Positions 36,160 to 47,392 of a stretch of 64,000 nucleotides of DNA are shown one piece after another (position 1 is the first letter of the stretch; each line of letters starts with the position of its first letter). The notes beneath the pieces are model-generated. The model ran no database searches. It had not been told where the DNA came from and saw only the letters and a list, made by a program, of their open reading frames with translations. The position numbers and the translations under genes were made by a program. The stretch comes from Zoroaster sp. YZ-2022 (taxonomy: Eukaryota; Echinodermata; Asteroidea; Forcipulatida; Zoroasteridae). The DNA is taken from assembly GCA_029582265.1 (NCBI GenBank), contig CM055826.1:37580127-37644126 (forward strand), given 5' to 3'.

Positions 36160-39100
36160 ATGAAGCGAACCTTGAGTGATTCTGATACAGATGAGATCTT
36201 TGATGATTCTATCAAGGGGTAAGTGTCTTAACCTCGTTAATTAAGAACAAGCACTTCAGAAATAATTTGTATATACTGAAAAATGTGTTAATTTATTACT
36301 TCAAATTGAGTGAACTTTATTGAGGTAAAACTCTGAAAAAATATTGGTGCCTAAGGCAACATTGCGTCAAATTTTACATTACAAAACCATCTAGTTAAAT
36401 CCATTTTATGTAAAATATAGGGGAACTATATGTATGTACAATCATTGAACAATCAAAACTAGCTGTTGAACGTTAGTAAAAATTTACTACCAACTTTTTT
36501 TGTAATCATACTTTTCATCGATTTGGATCAGATGGTCTTGATCACGTGACACCACTTGGAAACTTTGAACTGATATCGGTTGCACGTGTTGTGAGTCAGC
36601 GGTGTTGCACCTCTTGTGCATATAATTAGTAATTTGTTAATGATTTAATTTCTTTCATTATTAGTTATTTGTATGCAATTTATTGTATTTTTTTCAGGTC
36701 ACCAAGTCAGTCATGTCCGGTGACAGCCCGCAAGAAGCGAAGAGGGGTAAGTTTGTCCAATTACTAATTATTTATAATTGATTGCACTCATATCCTATTT
36801 TATTGCTTGTGTGTTTTAAGTTGACAATCTAAACATCATGTTATAATTGAATAACACTAAATAAAAACTATAAATTTCTAGTGTTTTACCACTTTTTGAA
36901 AACATCTGGAATAATTGGGTCCTTTAGCTGATCTTTGAATTACAAACAAAAGGCTGGTGAGCCACCAACATTACACAAACCATTCGAGAATGACTTGATC
37001 CGTTGACAGTGAACATGCACTATACATGTCACTGTTTGGAAAGTAATCAAGGAAACGGTGTTAATGAATCAGTTCAAATACCTGCGGCAAAATTCTAGTT
37101 TTCTTTGTCCATGTCAGATATTTCTTTTCAAATGTGCTGCAGCTGCCCTTCAAATTCATCATGAGCGTTTGACACATTTTTATTACGGGGTCAGCTGTTT
37201 AACAACTATTCGATTACTTTGTAGTACTTCATTCCAATTGATCAATCTTATTGCACTGTTGAAATGTCAGATGGAACTTACTGAACCCAAGTTCGAAGTT
37301 GCTCACCCGACTGATTCGATATAACCCAATGAATTATTGATGAAAATATTGTTGGGTTTTATTTTTAGATCATTGAGAAACGTCGTCGTGATAGGATTAA
37401 CAACTCTCTGACTGAGCTCCGCCGCCTCGTGCCAGCCGCTTATGAAAAACAGGTAATATATTTTGTTTTAATATTTTTTATGACTGATTTATCTGTCATG
37501 ACAGCTGCCTGTACTAAGCAAATATTTTTGCTCAGCAAAAAATTTGAACAAACATTGTAAACAACCGTCTAAACCCAATTCTACTTAGCGGCGTTTGAAA
37601 AAGAAATGATTACCACAAACACTTTTCGGTCTTTTCTTACAAAAGAAAATGTCAAGTTTAACCATTTATAAATGAATAAAAAACAAAGAAAAACTCCAAT
37701 ACATGTACTTGCAAAACAGTTTGTCTGAACGTAATAAATGATTTATCAACTAGTTAGTTATTGTCATCAGAGAAACAACGTATATTTATTTAGGCAAGTA
37801 CAGAATGAAACTAAATTAGTTATTTTTTTATTCATTGAGTTAATCTCTCAACAAAACATGATCAACTGTGAATATTCAGCCCCTCATGATGAAACGCACA
37901 CCATACCGTTTAATCATGCATATTATTTGCGATAGATAAATAAAACGTATTTAATTTAAGTGGCACTCGTGACGAACAATTAAAATCACGTGAACATGAG
38001 CAAACATTGCATCTAAATTGTTCCCAACGCCTGCCCCCCTTGGCCCCGAAGTCGCGCTAAGTGCATATCCCACGATGTGACTGCAATCACTGCCTGGCTA
38101 CCAATTGTGCTCTGAATGACAGTTTAACACGAACTAAATGGCCCAGGCAACAATGCCCACTTCTGAGGCTCATGAATTTTTCATGTGAGAGAACGGTTTT
38201 CAGACAGTTTCCACGGGTATGAGGAGGCCTGCACTCCAAGCCGGCGCAGCCCCGTGGCCCCGCACGACCCGAGCATCAACAATGGCCCGGCAGCGCGAAC
38301 AATGGACGCAACAGCGCAATTAATCTTGTGAGCTTTCAATGGCGAAAAAAGTGTACAACGTGGAGCTTGATTAAGAACAGCACGTGTAAAGACAAAATGA
38401 TCAAGATACGCAGTTGTGGATTCAATAAACCGTATCATTTTCTTCATCGGTCAATCATTGATTTATTGATTGATATTATACTGACCAGTAATAATTAAAT
38501 TACAAAAATATTTCCTTGTTATTAAGACACCGAAGTTGACTTAAGCGGTAATGTAGGAAAATTACATACTTGATTCTAAATTTGTTTGTTTTTTCCCACT
38601 TACCTACAGGGTTCAGCAAAGCTTGAGAAAGCAGAGATTCTGCAGATGACAGTGGACCATCTGAAGTACCTGCATGCCAAAGGTAAGCATGGTAAGAAAA
38701 CATACCAATTTCCAATTTGCTCAGTCAAAACATAAAATAGCTTCTTTTTTTATAACAACTTGAGTTAAAAATGTACTCCTAAGAACAATGAGAAACGGGG
38801 GAAAAACCGTCACTTTCTTGAATTTGTAACAATATATTCAATCAAGATTGAATTTATAAATTTGCCTTTGATAAGCATTTAAACTATATCTATTCTTTGT
38901 ATTATCTCCAGGTATCGATGGCTCCTTCCATCCATATGGCGAGGCGCACGCCTACGCAATGGATTACCGCGTGCTTGGCTTCAGAGAATGTGCCTCAGAG
39001 GTTGCCCGCTATATGGTCACTGTTGAGGGTATGGATATCCAAGACCCTCTTCGCCTCCGCCTCATGAGTCACCTCCAATGCTACATGGCACAGAGAGAGT

Positions 39101-39588
39101 TCCAGTCGAGGCAACATTACTCGGTCCCCGGACATCCTCACTCACAGTTCACTTCTCACTCTGCTGCTCACGGACAAACTGGGGTACTCCCGCATGGTCA
39201 GCATAACGCGGTCACAGGTGACACCTCACATGGCACCCCGATTTCCTCTGGAGTTCAGATGACGGATAGCTCTTCTGCAGGCAGGCAAATGATTCCGATG
39301 ATCACAAGCTCCAGCCAGGAGGCTTCGTCGTTGACCTCTTGTCACGCTCGGCTCCCAATGCCACCCTCAACGGGCGCTTCTGTCCCAATCAATTCTTCGG
39401 TGTCTACACAGATCTCGCCGCCGGTGGCGCCAATTCAGAGTCTTCACACGCAGTACCCTGGAGTCACGTACAACAGCCTCCCAGTTCTTTCCCCCAATGG
39501 GTTTAGTCCAACCAGCTCGTCACACATGACCCACAGCACCTTAATGTCCAAACCGTATCGTCCATGGGGAGCAGAGATGGCGTACTAA
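36160..39588 (+). CDS. hey: Hey: bHLH-Orange transcriptional repressor, five coding exons
   Basis: Exons are 36160-36218, 36698-36746, 37369-37452, 38610-38682 and 38912-39588. All introns are GT-AG and the phases join cleanly into 313 residues. Residues 30-88 form the bHLH domain: basic region [15 protein letters not shown], then helix 1, loop ([12 protein letters not shown]) and helix 2. Gly36 replaces the proline of Hes proteins, a Hey hallmark. Residues about 107-152 are the Orange domain ([16 protein letters not shown]). The rest is Ser/Pro/His-rich and ends with KPYRPW followed by GAEMAY. The start codon has A at -3 and the opening MKR matches the family. Family knowledge: Hey proteins are nuclear, dimerise, bind E-box-like sites and repress transcription downstream of Notch. 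Length is close to vertebrate HEY1 (about 304). The tail after YRPW differs from the vertebrate TEIGAF-type ending. No lesion was seen. Confidence 0.97.
36543..36588. promoter_or_regulatory. Two CACGTG boxes in Hey intron 1
   Basis: CACGTG occurs at 36543-36548 and 36583-36588, 40 bases apart, in the first intron. Hey and Hes dimers bind such class B/C E-boxes, and negative autoregulation is common in the family. The pairing is visible; use by Hey itself is inference. A third CACGTG is in intron 3 at 38381-38386. Confidence 0.35.
38220..38310. promoter_or_regulatory. GC-rich island in Hey intron 3 with paired AACAATGG
   Basis: This short stretch is clearly more GC- and CpG-rich than the intron around it. 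It carries two AACAATGG words at 38278-38285 and 38298-38305, 20 bases apart, a good match to the SOX core. It may be an intronic enhancer; no functional evidence is visible. Open frames here on the - strand are not coding as far as I can tell. Confidence 0.3.
38683..38697 (+). other. Tandem splice donors at the end of Hey exon 4
   Basis: Two good donors follow exon 4: GTAAGC beginning at 38683 and GTAAGA beginning at 38692. They are nine bases apart, so using the second adds three codons (Gly-Lys-His region) without changing frame. The insertion point lies between bHLH helix 2 and the Orange domain. Which one is used cannot be told from sequence. Confidence 0.6.
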
Positions 39589-41310
39589 ATACGGTCCGGT
39601 CCGTTACCTTGAACTTTGAACTTTAACCTTTGCTGGTACAGTCCTCCCCGAGAGATCACCTTTAAGTCAAATGTCCATCATTCCTCATCATGTGAAAGAC
39701 GATTTTCGTTAAAAGGCACCAGTTATTTTACTTCCTCAAATCTATAAAATCAATAGATCCACCAGTGAAATATATATCTCTTTTCTATACTTTCATTTTC
39801 TTTCTTGTCTGGATTCCTTGTCACAATAGGCCAACACCTTCGACTCAAATAAGTTATTCGTATTGAGGACAAAGAGTCTTGGGCCAATGCTTTATTTAGT
39901 GTACAATGTTTCACAAGACGTTTTCTCCAACTTGATCTACTAAAATAATCTTCCATTTACAGATCCATAAGTTTGGAATACATGGTGCTAATATTTTGCA
40001 AAGGACACAACTATATAATACCGCCTGAAAGCCTTCAACATTAGGATTTGTTTATATTCATTTAGACATTTATACTGAACTTTTTTTTAAACAGAAAATA
40101 TTCCCAACAAATTTATGCAACGTATCAATGCCATTGGCATTTGGCAATTTTAAATATGAGCATTACCATGCCGTAAATGTCACGCTATGACGAAACTGCC
40201 TGTTAAAATACATTTTATTTGCATTGTCTAAATTAAATCCTAAACATATCTATAACCTAAGTTTATTTATTAATATCCCGTAGTAATTTAACAGTTAATT
40301 TATTGAGATCAACATTCCATTTCAGTCCTTAACTCATCAAATGATAGAAATTAATTATTTAATTCTCACAAAGTGCGATTTTATTTCAAATTGTTATTTA
40401 TTGATTAAAACATAATTATTTGAGACAAATGTGGATGTAACTACCTTTCTCAGTACTAACGTCACAAATACGTGGCTGAAGTCACTAGTACGTTTATTAT
40501 ATTGCATTAATATTGTTTGTTAAATCCTGTAAATATTTATTTATTTAAGTTCTTTGTTACGTCACATCCTTTTCAAGTTGCCCGCTTTTATGTATAATTG
40601 CCGTTGATGGCACATGTTTCTTTTGGAAGAGTAACACGATAAATCACATATCATGCATATTAACAGGCCCGTGCCCAGGGTTACAAAGGGTGCCCCTCCC
40701 CCCTCCCCCCCCAAAAAAAAAAAGTAAAAAAGAATTGAAATGAACAAAAAACAACAACAAGGTATACGTTTTCCACAATTTATGAACAGTTTACAAAAGC
40801 TTACGTGTGTAACAGCGGTTACACCACGTTCCGCAGTTCGTTTACTTAGAGCTGCGCACCCCAATCAGAAATCCTGCGCACCGTGGCCCGATTTATGAGG
40901 TAATTTGCATACTTCTTTGATCAATCTATTTATAGACTGTTCTATTTTTTAATTAATTCATTCTGAGAAATTCCAAGATGTTGGACAACTTGAAAAGGAT
41001 TTGAAAACTTAACGTTAAGCTTAATCTGAATTATAGCTCTTTTGTGCTAGTAACAAAACTTAACAAATGTTTTCCCAACTCATGACGTCATCTTTTATAA
41101 ACATCGAGCTCAAAGTTGGCTACCATCGGGTACCGATGAGTTTGTTTGTTGTAACCAGTGAAACATCAATTTACTTCTTGAAAGAGTTTGTTTATATAGC
41201 AGAAAATGTTGAGCACACTTTAGTCAGATACATTTGATTGTTTTTCTTATATGATTCTTTTATACATTTAAAACGCTGAAATGTAAAAATAAAGGTTTGA
41301 TCACAAAAAA
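39589..41310 (+). other. Probable Hey 3' UTR and downstream flank
   Basis: AT-rich sequence without an exon follows the Hey stop codon. The first good poly(A) signal I see is AATAAA at 41288-41293, followed by a GT-rich stretch, which would give a 3' UTR of about 1.7 kb. The UTR would include a C-rich piece at about 40665-40725 that looks like a repeat fragment, and a TGACGTCA octamer at 41083-41090. An earlier non-canonical site is possible. Confidence 0.4.
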
Positions 41311-41715
41311 ATGTTTAGTGTTACAGCGCTTTCATGTTAAGACATAGTTTTACTTTTAAGGCTTGTATACGAGGGCACAATGAAGTTTGTGCAGTCCGAA
41401 TTGGACACCAGTTGACTGCCGTGTGACCAAGCACAGATCACCCACTCCCTCCAGTCAAAGGCGACCGTTCGTGACTGGCTCGTACCCCCATTCCACTCTG
41501 ACTATTCTTGTTGGTCATTTAACATAACTATTTGAGATTCCTTAATAAATATAAAATCAAATTAATTCTAGGCACGGTTTAGTTAAATAGTCCAACAGGG
41601 GGGTTATTTGCGGAGAGGGGAAAAATAATTCAAATCGGCCTTGGAATTATATCCTTCTTCTTGGTTTCAGTAAGTGGAAATTAAACTGCCAACAAATTGG
41701 AATGAACTGCATTAA

Positions 41716-41984
41716 AGGGACAGTATCGTCACGATCAACTGGACATGGAATCACGATCGACTGGACATGGAATCACGATCGACTGGACATGGAATCACGA
41801 TCGACTGGACATGGAATCGGACTGCTAGTTTTAGATTAAGTTGGTGACTGAAAATATGTCATATTACCGTTGCTGCAGCTGCATAAAATATTGAGACAGT
41901 AACTTTCACTGTGTTCATTTTAAACTAGGACTCAAATTCCATGCCCTGTTGAAAGTCTGTTCTGATCATGAAGATATTGTCCCT
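41716..41984 (+). repeat. TTAA-flanked element, family D copy 4, with expanded end
   Basis: It lies between TTAA at 41712-41715 and 41985-41988. Just inside the left end a 22-bp unit containing ATCGACTGGACATGGAATC is repeated four times (41731-41818); the other family D copies have this only once. The right end retains the usual form TGATCATGAAGATATTGTCC. It abuts a family E copy starting at 41989. Confidence 0.8.
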
Positions 41985-41988
41985 TTAA

Positions 41989-42278
41989 GGCAAAAAAGTC
42001 TCCTGTTTCTGGTCTCTGCCCGCGTCGCCTCAGACCCGCGCGTCGGCATTGAAACGATGTCCAATTGAAGCCAAAATTGCTGGATCGATTAAACGACTTT
42101 TTCACATAGTGGTATGAACGTTTGCCCGATTTGGACGGCCTCTCTTAGCCACCATACTTTGTTTAACATTATTTTGGTCTGGTTCAAACAAGTGCATGTA
42201 CATTTTTTCGCGTATTTTACTGGTTGGAAGGAAAAAAAGCCGACCTATGACCAGAAACCAGAGACTCCTTTGTTGGCC
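41989..42278. repeat. Family E element copy 3, internally deleted
   Basis: It begins GGCAAAAAAGTCTCCTG immediately after the TTAA of the family D copy, and ends CCTTTGTTGGCC. It carries ATGTCCAATTGAAGCC and GTATGAACGTTTGCCCG, but is about 60-100 bases shorter than copies 1 and 2. Confidence 0.7.
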
Positions 42279-42420
42279 GTATGTTAATGCTGCAAACGTT
42301 AACCAGGCCTGGGTCTTTTTTTTTATTTATAGAAATGCTTATAACAGCAGATTCGTGCATACCAGTACTCACTTTGGTCAAGATCACATGGTCTCATAGT
42401 CACTGTAACTTAGTTTGAAA

Positions 42421-42780
42421 GTTTGCTTGCTAATTTCAGATTAGCTGCAGTTATTGTATCTCAAAGGTCTTGTCATTAGGTCAAATCATACCTTAGAGCT
42501 ACAGACTTTTACATAGGAAATTTAGGAGACACTCGGGGGAAATTTGGCTCATTTTGAATAACTCCTTAAAATATTAGATGCCTTTCCTCTCCACAGAATG
42601 CACCTAGATACTTCCTCTATCATTTGAATGGATGACCAAAACCAAAACATTTAAAATCAGTGTGTGTAAACATTCTTTTTTGGCTAGTGTACACAGAATT
42701 TCAGAACTAAGGTTTTATTTGACCCAATGACAAGACCTTTGATATACAGTAACTGCAGCTAGCTAATTTCAGCAAACAAC
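42421..42780. repeat. Inverted-repeat element, family K
   Basis: A 360-bp segment with ends of about 65 bp. The left end contains TAGCTGCAGTTATTGTAT and CAAAGGTCTTGTCATTAGG. The right end carries their near-complements. No coding capacity. No second copy seen in the window. Confidence 0.7.
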
Positions 42781-42783
42781 CAA

Positions 42784-44211
42784 TCTTACCTCATCAACGT
42801 GTCCTACTGTCGTTAACCGTTTCTAATATCCGTTTTACAATGGTTTCAAGACTTCAGTTCCTTTCTAACTCGACATAGGCCTATCTTGGTTTTCCAAACT
42901 GTATCTTTATCGTTGACTTTTCGACGTTTTCTCTCACTTCTAAAGAACCTACAGTTGCCCGGACAGAATGTTAGTTTTGTTGTTTCTTTGTCTATCAGCT
43001 GTCCGGATTCATTAGTTCATAACCATTAGAACACCTAAGGGAGAAGCTTCGTTTATTGGTATTCAGCACAGCTTTGCTGATAGTTGCTGTATCATCGCGC
43101 TATTGTCAAACCTCACAAGGAATGTTGCATGTCACAAAGGGAACGTCAAAGTATACAAGGAATGTGCTCATCATTGTTAACAGAATGAGACTTAAATTCC
43201 TGGAGTCCTAAATAGAATTTCAAAGGCATTTTCTCGCTCTTTTTATACAAATGGTGACCAAATATCAGCGGTGGATTGGGATGGTTCTCCAAATTACCTT
43301 ACCATATGAATCAACATTCCTTGTCAAATTGGGGTATAAGTGTAGACATATATGCTATGAGACAGTTACAGCACCCCTACACAATTTATTAAAAAATTTA
43401 ATAATAAAAATTTAAAACATTTAGCGTAAAACAGGCTTTGAAAAATAATGAGCTATTTAATTATGCTGGTGAACTTCGTTTCTTCCATCAGCTTAGTCAG
43501 TGTGAACAAGTTGTTAGTATACCGTTTTATTGCTTGATAAGAATTTATTTCACTGTGTTATCGACCACACTGAACTCAAAGTCAAGGAAGTCATGCTTGT
43601 TATGTCAACAATTGAGCTGTTGTACATACTATTAGTACAGCTGCTATAGGTACCCAATGGAGGACTGATTCTTCCTATTTCATTTTAAAGATACAAAATG
43701 ATACAGTTTTCTACTTTTTGGGTCTCGTGCCCCCACTTTTAACAAATCTAACCCTGCCCCCAAAACGGTGATACTCAACATGTGGAACTCCCATGCAAAA
43801 TGCCATGCTTTCACCACAAAAAGCACAATTTATTTTGCTTAGCAGCTGGTCTATAGTCTTGTGGCTGAATATGTTATCGTTTTAAGCAATGGAATGACTA
43901 CCACCCCTTAAAACACGGTTTTTCTTTTTTCAAATGAAAAAAAAAAACAGTCATGTTTTTATTACTAAATGTGATGTCGTTGCTTTTAGAAATTACAGAA
44001 ACATGACAAACGGTGGTGTTGTTAATAACCAGTAGTCATTCCTTCACCCTTTTGCGTTATTTTGTAATGTTACTGGCGCTTTTTAGCGCCCAATACCGCA
44101 CAATTAAAACTTAAACCGGATTTCGAAGTGAATTTGTCAGGGTTTTTTTCAATGAATAATCCTGCGCGTGCGCAGTGCTCAGGTTGTGATCTCCGATTGC
44201 ATATGTCATAA
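42784..44211. other. Gene-free stretch
   Basis: No gene recognised. One TAGGCCTA at 42876-42883. Sequence at about 43814-43905 shares GCTTAGCAGCTGGT words with repeats at 19765 and 48120. Confidence 0.4.
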
Positions 44212-45052
44212 GGCCAAAACTGTCTCCAGTTTCTTGTCATCGGCCGGCTTCAAAATTGGTGGAGTGACGCGCTTTTTTCGGCCATTTTATTTTGCCAACA
44301 GGGAAATACGTGATACATTCGCGGGGAAAAAATTTCCCATATGGGTCATTCCATGAACGTCGGACACTTGTGTTTTTCATGTATTTCAGATATTGGGGCC
44401 TGTGTTATTCCTTACATCGTACGAGCTGATGATTATAACTTTCACCTATTGTTGCATCTCATACAGACCTACTATGACAACAAACCAAAATTTCTTGGGT
44501 CTCCCCTATTTTGATCCATTAACTTTAGTCAGTATTATTACACAACGTAACAAAGACACGGTGTCCCCTTGTAATTTTGCTACTTCGTTAACCTCATATC
44601 AGGTGAAGCAGGAAGTAAATACATGACACTCAGTTTTAATGTTTGTATCTATTATTTTAAAAGATGACAACCTACAAAACTATGATAAATAAGGTAACAA
44701 AACTGATATTTTTTTTCCTTTATTTAATGAACTTGAAATTTTGACCTCCATGTCACACTTTGGGTCCCACATTCATGGAATGACCCATATGGTGGCTAAG
44801 AGAGGCCTCACAAATCGGGCAAACGTTCATACCCCTAGCTGAAAAAGTCATTTAAAGCACAGCATGGCAGAATTCCAATCGATCTAGCAATTTTGGCTGC
44901 GATTGGACATCGTTTCATTAGCAAAAAAAATAAAAAAAATAAAAATGGCGACGCGCGTGGAGACCGGAAACCGGAGACGTTTTTTAATTTTTTTTATTTA
45001 TTTATTTTTATTTTTATTTTTTTATTTTATTTTTTTATTGGGGGGAGGCCTT
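44212..45052. repeat. Family E element copy 4, split by another insertion
   Basis: It starts TAAGGCCAAAACTGTCTCC and ends in an AT-rich tract and GAGGCCTTA. It is in the opposite orientation to copies 2 and 3. The body is interrupted at 44344-44785 by family F. A long (ATTT)n-like tract lies at about 44925-45040. Sequence on the two sides of the insertion joins into a continuous family E copy. Confidence 0.75.
44344..44785. mobile_element. Inserted element, family F, with CATATG target duplication
   Basis: A 442-bp insertion begins GGTCATTCCATGAA and ends with the exact complement TTCATGGAATGACC. CATATG is duplicated at 44338-44343 and 44786-44791. The interior is AT-rich with no recognisable transposase. 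Its position inside a family E copy shows it is the younger element. Confidence 0.8.
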
Positions 45053-45256
45053 AGTACCATTTCCTCCATGTTTGTACTGACCATTATGAAGCACATAACG
45101 CTAACGTTCACTTAATGTGTTTACTTTCACAAGAGGCCCCGTGTACCATGACCTGACCTAATAATCACATCACAAATCGAACACAAAGAAAGGATCTTTA
45201 GAAATACAGAACACCCATGGGGCGAACTGTCCTCATTTATCCTCTATGTAATATTT

Positions 45257-45660
45257 TTGATATTTTATTTTCCACTGGTCGACGCAGACAATACCAACTA
45301 TGCAGGGTGGCACAAACCCTGTAAAAAGACGATTTTGTTCTTACGGTGGGAACTTAGTCCGATGAATGGGCTACTCGCGTGGGGAGAGCGTGGGAACTTC
45401 GCGAGGTCTTTTGTGGCGGGTCAGCCGGGCAGAACGGCAAGGCATGCCATCACGCCCTGCTGGATTTAATAGGCCGCGAAGGCAGTGTTTTACTTTGCCT
45501 GTTTGGGAAACCCTGTTGAGGGGGTATTGGACTCGGACTGTGGGAAAACACCTGCTTGGTTGGACGATCCGGACCAAGCCAGGCTTTTTTGTGAGGTGTG
45601 ATCATCACTTTTTGTTGGCCTATCAATATTTGAAAGGGCAAGCTTGACTGCACAGTAGCG
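45257..45660 (+). promoter_or_regulatory. GC-rich patch with CSL-like sites
   Basis: This segment is clearly GC-richer than its surroundings. Exact YGTGRGAAM matches lie at 45389-45397 (CGTGGGAAC) and 45539-45547 (TGTGGGAAA), and a one-off match at 45345-45353 (GGTGGGAAC); all are on the + strand. It is about 5.8 kb after the Hey stop codon and could be a Notch-responsive element. Open frames here (up to 93 codons, overlapping in several phases) have no recognised domain. Chance clustering is possible. Confidence 0.3.
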
Positions 45661-46024
45661 TGGTATTATTAGACATAGGCCTTAGGGATTTTTTTTTTAC
45701 TGAAGTAAGCTTTCGGATAAAAAGAGAGATAATGATATTGTATTGTAATTTCAACGATCATAATTACCAAATCTACAGACAACAGCTTTGGGCTTATTTG
45801 GAAAAAACCATGATAATCAAATAAATACAACTATTTATACGGTTATTTTTCAAAAATAATTATGCCTTAAAATCATTTTTGTATGAAGTTTTTCCATTTC
45901 AGCCATTTAATTTAAAAAGTGTTATCTGTTGTTGAACTATATAGAAAACTGATGGTGTTTAGGTATGATGAAATTCCCCTTTTGAAATCCCCATAGGAAT
46001 CTTGCTAAGAAGGTGTTCTTAGAT

Positions 46025-46100
<76 letters not shown>

Positions 46101-47003
46101 GTTTTTGCAGATGTTTCCAACACTGGTAAAGACCATAGTAACTGGGCTTTGACACCTGCGTTAACGTGGATGGTGAGAAGCGTGACCTAACCACCGCGAT
46201 ACCTCAGTGGTCACCGACTGTCGACTCAAACGATGCCCCTCCCCAAGCAATCGACTTGAATCCCCAAAAATACTTGTCCATCGTCTGTTTTTGTTATGAA
46301 TATGTTATGTACATGTACAATCACGCTCCCTGCCTGGCCACGGAGCAATGAACAGAAAAGATCTAACACGACACTGTACTCGGCTGGCGAGGCATATTAT
46401 TCAAACTTTGTTATCAATTACCGGTAGTGAATTGTGACACCATATAGCGGAGCAGATGGTTCATTAGGTGTTCGGTTATACACTGAACACCTCCTTGATA
46501 TTGTTTGCGGTTTTTTGTTCTCTGATGATTTTGGTGATTGTCAGTTGCAATGAACATTCGTCTTTTGTTTTTCGTTGCTTCCGAGGACACAGTCAAATGT
46601 CATTTTGATGACATCCATGAAGCGAGCCCGCAGCCATCAGGATTGTCAATTGAACAAACATGCAAATAAGTTGGGACTTGGAAGTCTTTACAAATCCAGA
46701 CAAGCATTGCCGTAAGGTTTAGTCATCATCCAACATCATTATGAAACTGGCAATCACATCATGAGTACCGCTCAATTTATGACACTACCCTCGTTTTGAT
46801 TCTAATTAAATGGTTTGTGGGAAAAACCAAAATGGCGGCTGCAAGAACTTATCGTACTAATAAACAGTGTCCGTCAATATCTCAGTATGTCAACCGAGAT
46901 TCAAGGGCAGAACTGATTTTAAACAGCCGACCAATCCAATGTTCAGCTTATTATGTGTTGTATACACGAGAAAGTACTTACAATTGCATTAAGATTTTAT
47001 ATA
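45661..47003. other. Gene-free stretch with (TA)n
   Basis: No gene recognised. A (TA)n run of about 70 bases spans 46027-46097. An exact CSL-type word lies at 46816-46824, not near a recognised gene start. Confidence 0.45.
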
Positions 47004-47005
47004 TA

Positions 47006-47224
47006 CATAACAGCAAAAGAAACGTCACCCCTAAAAATATTTATTATTTTCATTTTATAATTAATATAATTTGTTTAATGAAGAGTATGGAGTGTAATAC
47101 GAACACAATGTTGCAAATTTGGTTGACCTCAAAATTCGTCATGCATGACGTCTGAGGACACATAAGCTAAACATGTTCTCATACTTATTAAAATTTAGGG
47201 GGTGACGTTTCTTTTGCTGTTATG
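47006..47224. repeat. Miniature element, family J (TA target)
   Basis: A 219-bp element between TA at 47004-47005 and 47225-47226. Its left end CATAACAGCAAAAGAAACG is followed by TCACCCC; the right end is the complement. The interior is AT-rich. The TA target and inverted ends fit a mariner-type non-autonomous element. Confidence 0.8.
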
Positions 47225-47261
47225 TACATATTCATTCTAATGTGGAATTTAGGACAGATTA

Positions 47262-47390
47262 CCCTGCAAAAACTGAGGTGTTAAAATAACACTAGTGGTG
47301 TCAACTTTATTCTTCCATGGTGTTTATATTGTGCGAGTTGCCTAATATAAACACCAATGGTGTAGTTTTAACACCACAGTTTTTGCAGTG
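47262..47390 (-). repeat. Miniature element, family C copy 2 (129 bp)
   Basis: It starts CCCTGCAAAAACTGAGGTG after TA at 47260-47261 and ends CACAGTTTTTGCAGTG before TA at 47391-47392. It is the inverted counterpart of 31627-31755, with the same length and close sequence identity. Confidence 0.8.
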
Positions 47391-47392
47391 TA

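Noticed and set aside
38181..38447. 88-codon - strand frame in Hey intron 3
   Set aside because: It is within an intron, has no recognisable domain, and its only notable feature is the local GC content.
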